Part shown: in pieces, positions 55,201 through 64,000 of the stretch | Layout: every line of letters begins with the position of its first letter | Position numbering within the stretch: position 1 is the stretch's first letter | From: Anthoceros angustus | Lineage: Eukaryota > Streptophyta > Anthocerotopsida > Anthocerotales > Anthocerotaceae | Assembly (NCBI GenBank): GCA_010909165.1 | Contig: MU008160.1 | Location: 2,046,001 to 2,110,000, forward strand | DNA: 64,000 nucleotides | Direction: 5' to 3' | Made by a program: the position numbers and the translations under genes | Notes under the pieces: generated by a model | Database searches by the model: none | The model's input: only the letters and a program-made list of their open reading frames with translations | Told to the model about the DNA's origin: nothing

Positions 55201-58200
55201 ACATTTTTGGCGCTGCCGGGACTTGTGGCTAAACAAATTGAAATTTTGAGATTTTCGCTAGCTTGCGATGAGCTGAGAGGATCTTGTAAGGAGGTGGAGC
55301 GGGGGTCTAGGAAGAGGCCTACACGTCCTGGAACCCGTGCGTTGTGAAGGAGGAGCTCCACGCCTCGAATGGTGTGATTTTTGTGTTCCCGCAGCAAGAA
55401 TGGCGCATGGCGGTTGGCTGATTTTTCTTTAACAACCGTGTTTTGGAGGCTATGAGGATGCTTGCAGATGACTAGCAGGGAGGGGAGAGGAGAAACCATA
55501 GGAGGTCACCCCACATCGCAAGAGATCTAAGAGCTGCAAGAAGAAATCAATGGAGGGAGGAAAACGCAATGGTTGCACGCGGCTCCAGGAGGAGGAAGAG
55601 CTAAGGGCGCTTGAGGAGGAGGTTTTTGCCCTTGCCTACAAGGGGAGCCAAGTGATCCAGCAGAAAACGCTCGGAGAAGGGACGCCGAAATCACCGATGT
55701 GAAGTAAAGGAGGTGGTTGAAGAGGAGTTGGTGTGAAGAGGAAAGCGAGGGGAAGCACCATCGAGCGCGATTCAAGTTCAGCTACCAGCACCGGGCCTCC
55801 TCAACGCTGGACCTTCGAAGTGATGGGTCTAGCTCAACCTCTAGCGAAGAAAGTGAAGAAGGAAGGGTGAGCGGGAGAAATTCAGCCTGGTCTCGAGGAT
55901 CTTGGAGCGCCTTGATAGGATCACGCCCAGCTCACCATCTTGGGACGAACGCCTAGGGAGACGCCATCCCACGAAGTGCCCAAATTTTGTGCAACACCCT
56001 TCGCAGAGAACTTTGGTTGGATAACTTACCGCAGAAGAGGGCGCAAGCACGCCGAGCTCATCCGGACTAGGGATCATGAGTGGAATCGGTGTAGGAGGGG
56101 CTTGCCACAACCCCACCGCCAGCAGATGTCAAGTTTGGGGAAAAGAGGAAGGCGACGACGCAGGCGCTTAGCGCACTTTGAGCATGTTTCATGCTAACTG
56201 GAGGATACGGCCGCCGATCGACGCGATCTTCCGGGTTGAGGGGCATGCCCAGCAGTGGTACCGAACTTACGGCAAGTGCGCTCAGATTGGGACTTTGAAG
56301 GCCTTCAATCGATTTCGGGTCTCGCCACGCCACCACACCGGCAAAATTGAGAACTCCGTAGGAAGAAGAGGGAGTCCTTGTTTGATTATGTTGAGAGGTT
56401 CTATGGCTACCACCGATCGAGTCAAGTGCGCCCGTGATGACACCTTGTCATAAGACGAACTGCAATTGTGTGGTGTCGTTGTAGGTTGAGGTTTGGTGAG
56501 TTTACGGCAAGACGCGCGGCTGCTGTAGAGAGGGAGCGTGAGAGGGCGCCTTGCTTGTTTAGAAGGCTGAGGTAGTGTGTAGTGCAGTAGTGACGGATTT
56601 CTCAAGATTCGACTGCTCCCAAGTCTCATGGGACGAAACCCAACGATTTAAACGACAAAGGGGATAAGTGTGGCCGCTAGAGGGTGCATCTCGGAGCCCC
56701 GGATCTGCCTCCCACATTTTTGGCGCTGCTGCCGGGACTTGTATAAACAAATTGAAATTTTGAGATTTTCGCTAGCTTGCGATGAGCTGAGAGGATCTTG
56801 TAAGGAGGTAGAGCGGGGTCTAGGAAGAGGCCTACACGTCCTGGAACCTGTGTGTTGTGAAGGAGGAGCCCACGCCTCGAATGGTGTGATTTTTGTGTTC
56901 CCGCAGCAAGAATGGCGCATGGCGGTTGGCTGATTTTTCTTTAACAACCGTGTTTTGGAGGCTATGAGGATGCTTGCAGATGACTAGCAGAGGGAGGGGA
57001 GAGGAGAAACCATAGGAGGTCACCCCACCATATCGCAAGAGATCTAAGAGCTGCAAGAAGAAATCAATGGAGGGAGGAAAACGCAGCGGTGGTTGCACGG
57101 CGGCTCCAGGAGGAGGAAGAGCTAAGGGCGCTTGAGGAGGAGGCCGTTTTTGCCCTTGCCTACAAGGGGGAGCCAAGTGATCCAGCAGAAAACGCTTCTG
57201 GAGAAGGGGACGTCGAAATCACCGACAGTGAAGTAAAGGAGGTGGTTGAAGAGGAGTTGGTTTGTGAAGAGGAAAGCGAGGGGAAGCACCATTTCGGAGC
57301 GATTCAAGTTCAGCTACCAGCACCGGGCCTCCTCAACGCTGGACCTTCGTAAGTGATGGGTCTAGCTCAACCTCTAGCAAACAGAAAGTGAAGAAGGAAG
57401 GGTGAGCAAGTGGAGAAATTCAGCCTGGTCCGAGGATCTTGGAGCGCCTTGATAGGATCACGCCCAGCTCACCATCTTGGGACGAACGCCTAGGGAGACG
57501 CCATCCCACAGCGGCCCAAATTTTGTGCAACACCCTTCGCAGAGAACTTTGGTTGGATAACTTACCCGCAGAAGAGGTGGGGCGCAAGTACGCCGAGCTC
57601 ATCTGGACTAGGGATCATGAGTGGAATCGGTGTAGGAGGGGCTTGCCACAACCCCACAGTCGCCAGCAGTATGTCAAGTTTGGGGAAAAGAGGAAGGGCG
57701 ACGACGCAGAGGCGTTTATGCGCACTTTTGAGCATGTTTCTCATGCTAACTGGAGGATACGGCCGATCGACGCGATCTTCCGGGTTGCCGAGGGGCATGC
57801 CCAAAGGGTACACCGAACTTACGGCAAGTGCGCCCAGATTGGGATTCTTTGAAGGCCTTCGAATCGATTTCGGGTCTCGCCACGCCACCACACCGGCAAA
57901 ATTTTGTGCAACACCCTTTCCGCAGAGAACTTTGGTTGGATAACTTACCCGCAAAGAGGTGGGGCGCAAGCACGCCGAGCTCATCCGGACTAGGGATCAT
58001 GAGTGGAATCGGTAGGAGGGGCTTGCCACAACCCCACAACGCAGATGTCAAGTTTGGGGAAAAGAGGAAGGGCGACGACGCAGGCGCTTAGCGCACTTTG
58101 AGCATGTTTCTCATGCTAACTGGAGGATACGGCCGATCGATCGCGATCTTCCGGGTTGCCGAGGGGCATGCCCAGCATGGCCGAACTTACGGGCAAGTGC

Positions 58201-58265
58201 GCCCAGATTGGGATTCTTTGAAGGCCTTCAATCGATTTCGGGTCTCGCCACGCCACCACACCGCA
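54928..58265. repeat. Gypsy LTR-end/gag tandem duplications (1,500 bp and about 380 bp)
   Basis: CACCTTGTCATAAGACGAAC starts at 54,941 and 56,441, exactly 1,500 bp apart; GCGCCCGTGAT is shared at the junctions. A further repeat starts with CAAATTTTGTGCAACACCC at about 57,517 and 57,897. Copy 2 holds the best gag frame; copies 1 and 3 differ from it by small deletions near CAG, CTG and CCG. Confidence 0.88.
57067..57852 (+). pseudogene. Gypsy gag, best copy
   Basis: Two frames are intact over good lengths. The first (57,089-57,352) has the acidic N-terminus RLQEEEELRALEEEAVFALA. The second (57,439-57,852) has LWLDNLPAEEVGRKYAELIW, AEAFMRTFEHVSHANWR and IDAIFRVAEGHAQRVHRTY, the Retrotrans_gag core. 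The broken version at 55,551-56,430 and the partial third copy at 57,900-58,340 repeat this. Gag would form the particle shell. Confidence 0.75.
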
Positions 58266-58682
58266 AAATTGAGAACTCCGTAGGAAGAAGAGGGAGTCCT
58301 TGTTTGATTATGTTGAGAGGTTCTATGGCTACCGATCGAGTCAAGTGCGCCCGTGATGCCCGGAAATCCACCCACATCGTGATACTCACAAGAGCAAGCG
58401 TTGGACTGGTTTGTGAGTGGACTATCTCGAAAGATGGAGGTACATTGCGGGGACTAAGACATTGGCGGAGCAATCCGATTAGGAGGAGTGGAATCACGAG
58501 CTAGGAAGAAGGAGGAAAAGAGAAGGAGTCATAAGAAGAGGAAGGGGTCCAGGAGGTCTAGCTCTTCTTCTTCTTCTTCCTCTTCCAGCTCGTCCCCATC
58601 TTCTTCTTCTACAAGTGAGGAGAGTGGTACCCAAGAGAGCTCCACGCCTGGATGAAGAATCCGAGAAAGCCTATGAACGACG

Positions 58683-59192
58683 ATGAGGAAGGACTTGGAG
58701 AAGGTCAAGAAGAGGCAGGAGGAAGCTGAACGCTGGAGAAGGAGAGGAAAGGGAAGACGGTTCGACGGATGGAGAAGGAGAGACGCCCACGCAGGAGGAG
58801 GGATTGCGGCAAGTGGAGGCTTAGACAAAAAGATTGACAGAATTGGAGGTCAAGGCTGTGAAAAATCAAGCTCCACGGAGGTCACCTCACCTGCAAGACA
58901 GTTGATGTATTGCTCAATTTGTCATCAAACAGGACACACCAACCGGGAATGTATCCGAGCACCACGGCATGCTGTGAATCACGTGGAATCTGTCATGCCT
59001 GGTGATTATTGGTACGTGGATGAGGCTTACCAAGTGCAGGCAGTCACTGGAAGTCGCCCGCCTCAATCGATGAGGGCGACTTACCAACCCGCAAGACCGG
59101 CTGTGGAGGTATGGGTCACGCCTACCTCACCGGGACCATGGAGACCGGAGCCACAAAGGCCAATGGCAATTCCACCGGTGTCACATAATTAG
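58683..59192 (+). pseudogene. Gypsy gag C-terminus with CCHC zinc knuckle
   Basis: A basic, Arg/Lys-rich stretch leads to MYCSICHQTGHTNRECIRAP, a textbook CX2CX4HX4C knuckle at about 58,906-58,955, which binds RNA. The tail is Pro-rich and ends at 59,192. Upstream, 58,560-58,620 has a (CTT/TCC) run encoding poly-Ser. Confidence 0.8.
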
Positions 59193-59675
59193 GGACACCT
59201 GGTCATTATTCAATGAATGCCCGTAACCTAAACAAATGGGTTATGTACCTTTTGTCAAGTATGCAAGGAGTTGGGGCACAAGGTTGGTGACCCAAGGTGT
59301 CTGTGAGTAGCAAGGGTAGCCTCAAGACGCCTGTGGGTGAGGTTCACAGAGCTGCAGCGAAGGAACGCCCAATTCAAACCGCAATCACGGACCACAACGC
59401 CGGCTTTGAAGGTGGAAGGTAAGATTTTCTTGATGAATCCAGCGTGTATCTGGGATTGTAGAAGAAGGGTATGAAGGAGAGATGAGTGCAGAAAGGGCTG
59501 TTGGTGGCCAAAGTTACCACCGATCCGAGCCGAGAGAAAGACCGAAAATCCGGAAAGCGCCGTGAACGAGAGGAACGGAAGAAAAGGAAGGTGAGGGACG
59601 ACTCACCTTGGCCTCCAGACTCGTGGGGTCGGAATTTGGTAGAGGAGGAGGAAATGAAGAGGTCCATAAGACGCC

Positions 59676-59745
59676 TACCGTAGAGATGCTCCTACCATGG
59701 TAGGAGGAACGCCACGGTAGGAGGCGAACCTACCATGGTAGGAGG
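59676..59745. repeat. Palindrome cluster CCTACC(R)(Y)GGTAGG inside the Gypsy element
   Basis: CTCCTACCATGGTAGGAGG and two further related copies (GCCACGGTAGGAGG; CCTACCATGGTAGGAGG) lie between gag and protease. The motif is the same as in the family A LTRs although the element is different. Confidence 0.85.
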
Positions 59746-60119
59746 GAGGGAGTGACCCACCCACAAGCGGAAGAGGGGAGGAAGGGTGTTTCCCGACATC
59801 GAAGGAAGTGGCAAATGTTGGAGGATGAGCTAAGGAGGCTCACCCAACATGCGAAGATGGAAGAAGAGGCTGAGCTGAAATTGACAATCACGATCATGGA
59901 GTCCCAAATCAAGGGACCAAGAGTGTGAGGAGTTTACCAATAAGGTCGGAGCCGACCAGCATCGTGGCTGCAAACGGGAGGAAACATTGCCGACAAGATC
60001 TCCGGCCACGATGCATTGCTTGACCGAGAATTTGTGGTCACTTGAGACAATTGTTTGTGAGTCCAAGATCCCGCAAAATTGTGAAGGAAGCGATTAGGGG
60101 ATCCTCGAACCCATGGGGA

Positions 60120-60580
60120 CGAAGGAGGCCGGTGGAGGTAAATGTGGTTGAACTTGTTGATTTGGGAGCGAGATTGAAATTGAGATTGCAGTGCTTGGTG
60201 CCTAATGTGCCATTAGATTCGGGTTCGAGTCAACTTGATGACGGAGGAGACATCGCCTTGGTTTCACCAAGTTTAACCCAATCCGAGTGTTCTTGAGGAT
60301 GGCGATCAAACAAGGAGGAAACCTTTGGGGTGCCGAGAAATGTGCCAACCGTGATTGGTGGTCTCACATTCCATCTTACCTACATTGTCATGAGGCCGGT
60401 CGATCTAGGCTACAAGGTTTTGATAGGCGTGCCTTGGTTGTATGGTACCGCTTGTGTCTTTGATTTGGCCAGCTGCATTACATTTAAGTCATGTAGGGTA
60501 GGGCCGAGGTCGCTTGTGTCATGGAGCAAGGCACCCTATGAAGGGGAGTCCGCCAATCTGGGTACACCTCGGTAGTACGG
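60120..60580 (+). pseudogene. Gypsy aspartic protease
   Basis: LVPNVPLDSGSSQ at about 60,200 fits the D-S-G-(A/S)-S active site, and VLIGVPWLYGTACVFDLA at about 60,420-60,475 fits the retropepsin C-terminal ILGxPWL pattern with following x-A-x-x-D. The two lie in different frames. Confidence 0.6.
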
Positions 60581-60899
60581 GGTGAGCTCTTCGTGGTGAC
60601 CGAGCTACGAGGACCCCCTGAGGTGGCGAATAAAACGAGTTGGTGTACACCGCCTACAAGTAGATGGTGTCGAGAGGAGGAGCCGAGGACGAGGCACATA
60701 GAGAAGGAGTAGCCTCGGAAGGGTAGAGCCTATGATCGCGATTTCCGACGAAGGATGTGTGGAATAGTGGGTGTAGCAACCGAAGGGACTTATGTAGATC
60801 CGACGGAGAGGACTTGGAGCTAGAACCCGCAAGGTGGTCAAGATCTCTGCATCTAGGAGTGGTAGAAAAGAAGAATTTCGAGGGTCCTTAGAGAATATG

Positions 60900-61750
60900 T
60901 CGATGTGTTTGCCTTCAAGATTATCGACATGACAGAATTCAAGAATTGGGGATACCGAATCGATTTGAAGGAGGGCAAGACTGTAAGGATCAAGCACAGT
61001 GCTGAATCCCAAGTATTCTATGGTCGCCAAGGATCACCGGACCAATACTTGGAAGCCGGGTGATTTATCCGCTTACCAAAGGAGTGGGTCGCCCCATTGT
61101 AATTGTACCTAAGAAGCAACAGGGAAGGTGTGTCGGATTTCGTGAAGTTTAATGAAGCAACGAAGAAGGACCACCACCCTTGCCTTTCATGGACAGCGCT
61201 TGACACGGCGCCATGAAATGTATGCTTTCTAGATGGGTACTTACAACCGATTGAGGAGGAGGACCAGACAAGACTACGCTCACAACCGATTGGGGCACTT
61301 ACGCTTATTCCAAGCTACCTTCGCTTGTGCAACGCCCCGCCACTTTTCAGTGGTGAATGCTATCTTCCGAGATTTTCGCGAAGTTCATGGAGGTATTTCG
61401 GATGATTTTTGTTTGGGAGGAAGTCGCACCTAGACACCTAAGACAATGTTTTCGTATGGAGTCCAACATGAAGCTTCATCCAGAAGTGTTATTTTGGCAT
61501 GACGGAAGGTATTTTGTTGGCACATCGAGTTTGAAGAGGATTGCAGGTAGATAAGGAGAAGGTGGCAGTTATAGCTGAGATGGACGCACCCCAAACGGTG
61601 AGGCAGTGCCTTTGTAGGACGGTAGGATATTACAGGAGGTTCATCAAGGATTTTGCTAAGAAGGCATTACCGAAATTGACCAAGAAGGATACACCTTTCG
61701 AATGGACGCAAGATGAGGCTTTTCAAGACAGCCGTGAGCACCACGCTACA
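60900..61750 (+). pseudogene. Gypsy reverse transcriptase
   Basis: Recognisable blocks in changing frames are IYPLTKGVGRPIVIVPKKQQ (about 61,063), MYAFLDGYLQPIEEEDQTRL (about 61,219), LCNAPPLFS (about 61,327), SDDFCLGGS (about 61,396, in the place of the catalytic Y-x-DD box) and the thumb region QVDKEKVAVIAEMDAPQTVR followed by VGYYRRFIKDFAKKALPKLT (61,541-61,690). At least four frame changes occur. Confidence 0.8.
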
Positions 61751-62145
61751 GATTGGGAGAAACCGTTTCATGTATACGTGATGTGTCCGCTTATGCCATT
61801 GGGACCATCTTAAGCCGTAAGGACGAGAAGAAACGGGACCATCCGATTTTCTATGCAGAGATGCTCACGGATGCGAGAAGAACTACTCAACCACAGAGCG
61901 AGAGGGTCTTGGTATCATTTACTCGTAAGAAGTTTAGGCACTATCTGCTTGCTTGCAAAGTGACGCTTCATGTTGACCATTTTATGCTGAAGTACCTTGT
62001 GAACAAGCCGATTTGTCGTGAAGGATTGCCGTGGGTACTACTGCTGCAAGAGTTTGATTATGACGTAGAAACTAGGTTGTGGAAGCAAGATCGAATGTCG
62101 ATTTCATTTCTCGCCGAAACCGGAGAGCGACTTGAAGCCAGATGA
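61751..62145 (+). pseudogene. Gypsy RNase H
   Basis: The frame 61,753-62,145 reads RDVSAYAIGTILSRKDEKKR, HPIFYAEMLTDARRTTQPQ, SFTRKKFRHYLLACKVTLHV, DHFMLKYLVNKP and LLLQEFDYDVETR, the RNase H fold attached to Gypsy RT. The usual catalytic first Asp is at DVSAYA. Confidence 0.85.
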
Positions 62146-62223
62146 CCGATTTCGACGAGGAGTTGGTTGCCACGGCCTGGGTCGAAGGGGGAGGACGTGA
62201 GCATGTTGTGGACGGCCTAAGGA

Positions 62224-62892
62224 TTGATCAGCAAGCCTTGCTGCCAGCAGAGAGGTCAAATGAGCAAGAAGGGAGCGCAGTGTGAAAGGCCGCAGCAGAC
62301 AACTGGAACCGAGAGGATAAAAGGGCGCCAGTATGGGCGCGAGGAGGAGGCTGGAATGCTCCTCAAGGGTGAGCAGTCAGGAGGCTGCAAGTGGAGGCCA
62401 GCCGTTGGCAAAAGAAAGAAGCGAAACGGATATGGGAGCGCCGCCAAGCAAAAGAAAAGGCGCCCACTTGGCGAGGTCGGCCATGCCATGGGGCCGCGAG
62501 GAGGAGAAGGCCCTAGGGAGGTAGGTGCGCCAGAGGGCGAGGAAGGAGATGCATCCCATGAGAAGCTTGAGCAAAAAGGAGAAGAAAATGGCGATTCATG
62601 GGAAATCACTCATGAGGTGGCCATGGTGCAAACAGCGAGGAGGTCGCCATGGGAGCACGAGCTGGACCTGGACACGAGGCTAGACCAGCAGGAATGGAAG
62701 AACCGAACGTTGTTGGAGGAGGAGCATGCAAACGCCGCAGCTCAAAACTGCGATGGACAAAGCGGGAGAAACTGGATTTGTGGATGGAACAACGCCGTCC
62801 GGGGCTGCGGCGAGGGCAGGAGGCGACGTGGTATGCGTGGAAGGAGGAGATTGAACGTGAGGGGCGTTCATGCCCAAGATCTGAAATGGTGA
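62224..62892 (+). CDS. Unidentified 222-aa Gly/Glu/Arg-rich ORF between RNase H and integrase
   Basis: An uninterrupted frame of 222 codons, very hydrophilic, lies where Gypsy elements normally have a short linker leading to the integrase zinc finger. It has KRKKRNGYGSAAKQKKRRPL, a GEVG...GPRGGEG stretch and NRTLLEEEHANAAAQNCDGQ. No motif is recognised. The surrounding pol domains are badly broken, which makes an intact frame of this length stand out, but low-complexity purine-rich DNA often stays open by chance. Confidence 0.4.
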   Translation: MISKPCCQQRGQMSKKGAQCERPQQTTGTERIKGRQYGREEEAGMLLKGEQSGGCKWRPAVGKRKKRNGYGSAAKQKKRRPLGEVGHAMGPRGGEGPREVGAPEGEEGDASHEKLEQKGEENGDSWEITHEVAMVQTARRSPWEHELDLDTRLDQQEWKNRTLLEEEHANAAAQNCDGQSGRNWICGWNNAVRGCGEGRRRRGMRGRRRLNVRGVHAQDLKW

Positions 62893-63039
62893 GGTACAAA
62901 TTTTCTAGAGCATGGAATCATGCCCGATGGTTTGTCTAGGGAGGGCGAGCTGTTTTCTCCACAAGACAGCCCCTTATTGCCTACGGATGGGGTCTTGTAA
63001 GCTTGGTCCGAGAAGATTCGATGTCCGGAAATTAGAGAA

Positions 63040-63995
63040 GCTGCTTTGGTCACGTTTTACATGCGTAAGAGGCTGGTGGTCATTATTCGACGCAAATCAC
63101 GTGAAGAAGGTCTTGGATGCAGCTCGTGGGCTACAATGCGAGGGATGTGGGAATTTATTAGGAGGTGTGATGCGTGTCGAGGGTTGGAAGGCCCACTTTG
63201 TCAACACAAAGGGCCTCTCACCTACATACTACCTTTGGCACCATTTGAGAAGTGGGTATAGATTTTGTAGGTCCAATCAAGCCACCCACACAATGGACAA
63301 GGAAGCAATATATCTTGGTGGCTACGGACTATTGTACAAAGATGGTGGAGGTCAAGCAACAAGAAAGGACGACGACCGCAGAGAAGTTTCTCTTTGAGAA
63401 CATTATAACGAGGTATGGATGTCCTTTGGAGTTGGTCAGTGATAGGGGAACTCATTTCCTCAACTCGGTGATCGAGACTCTCACCACCTACTTCAACATT
63501 CGGCATCGAAAGACAACTCCTTACAATCCCAAAGCGAATGGTTTGACGGAGAAAACGAATGGGCTGTTGTGTACAATCTTGACCAAGGTAACTGTGACTC
63601 ACATGTATGATTGGGACACTAAGCTACATTCAGTGCTATGGGCTTACAGGACAGCAGAGAAGGTGACAACCAAGAAGACCCCTTATTATTTAACATATGG
63701 CATGTCTCCTGATGCGAGAATTTGAAGTACCTACCTATAGAATCATGGAGGATGAGCGATGATCAGAAGATAGCCGTAGCTAGACTAGAGTCTTCATAGA
63801 GCATGAGGAACGAGGGAAGATGCTTTAGAAGAAACTCAACTGTGGAGCTTAGAAAGGATAGGCATGATGGGAAGTTGAGGAAGCAAGAAGCTATCATGGC
63901 CGGGATTTGGTTCTTCTATATGATAGCTATATGGACTTCCTGGAAGCTTAGATTGAGATGGATGGGACCTTATGAGGTGGTGGCAGTATGAGAAT
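63040..63995 (+). pseudogene. Gypsy integrase
   Basis: The zinc-binding end is visible as MWEFIRRCDACR at about 63,140-63,180. The catalytic core is the frame 63,252-63,725: MGIDFVGPIKPPTQ, ILVATDYCTKMVEVK, YGCPLELVSDRGTHFLNSVI and NPKANGLTEKTNGLL, which supply the D, D and E. ALWAYRTA-like VLWAYRTAEKVTTKKTPYYL and LTYGMSPDA follow. The C-terminal LRLRWMGPYEVVAV is at 63,945-63,990. This is the best-conserved part of the element. The window ends before the stop and 3' LTR. Confidence 0.92.
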
Positions 63996-64000
63996 GGATC

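Larger units (their letters stand above)
54188..64000 (+). mobile_element. Ty3/Gypsy LTR retrotransposon (family B), 3' end beyond the window
   Basis: The 5' LTR runs from about 54,188 (TGTTGACAGAGCC) to about 55,200, with a TATA box (TATAAAA) at 54,348. The LTR/internal junction is CACATTTTTGGCGCTGCCGGG (55,199), a typical plant Gypsy arrangement. The order gag, protease, RT, RNase H, integrase follows, which defines Gypsy. The LTR end plus gag start is present twice (period 1,500 bp) and a 380-bp part of gag again. Stops and shifts are frequent in all domains, so it is inactive as written. The 3' LTR is not in the window. Confidence 0.9.

Overview
The window is nuclear DNA of a land plant. 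Six host genes have close, named plant counterparts: a two-LIM actin-bundling protein, a CML21-type EF-hand protein, an EMS1-type LRR receptor kinase, a SOL1-type M14 carboxypeptidase, the nucleoporin NUP35 and an FPA-like RRM/SPOC protein. GT-AG introns are mostly about 90-280 bp, base composition looks balanced, and large stretches are Copia and Gypsy LTR retrotransposons. An early-diverging plant fits well, and a hornwort is plausible, but the species cannot be fixed from the sequence alone.

Layout. 1-1.2 kb: 3' part of the LIM gene (+). 2.0-4.9 kb: decayed LTR element 'family A' on the minus strand. 5.9-6.15 kb: 22-bp minisatellite. 6.3-7.7 kb and 18.8-22 kb: two halves of one decayed gene whose product combined a ParB-like domain with a beta-class N6/N4 DNA methyltransferase. 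The halves are split by an 11.1-kb Copia element (7,730-18,826), which itself carries a 4.0-kb nested insertion (10,681-14,671) with a clean CCAGG target duplication. 22.5-23.3 kb: an unrecognised decayed reading frame on the opposite strand.

25.6-43.6 kb is the gene-rich block: CML21-like (+) and the EMS1-like kinase (-), tail to tail with only 13 bp between stop codons; then the SOL1-like carboxypeptidase (-) divergent from NUP35 (+), followed by the FPA-like gene (+). 45.3-47.7 kb holds a hairpin, a 47-bp minisatellite and a dead LINE. From 48.4 kb to the end is a pile of LTR retrotransposons: a tandemly duplicated family A LTR/leader and its internal region (48.46-54.1 kb), then a Gypsy element, 'family B' (54.19 kb to beyond the window), with gag, protease, RT, RNase H and integrase all recognisable but broken by frameshifts.

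The most unusual item is the ParB-methyltransferase gene. This architecture is familiar from phages and bacterial mobile DNA, not from ordinary plant genes. Its ParB motif (GGNHS) and methyltransferase motif I (VIDGCSGSGSG) are clear, while the catalytic DPPY-type motif seems lost. Second, an assembly-quality signal runs through the repeats: tandem copies differ by small deletions that repeatedly turn CAG/CTG into CG, as expected if methylated CHG sites were miscalled. Many of the frameshifts in the retroelements, and perhaps some tandem copies, may therefore not be real.
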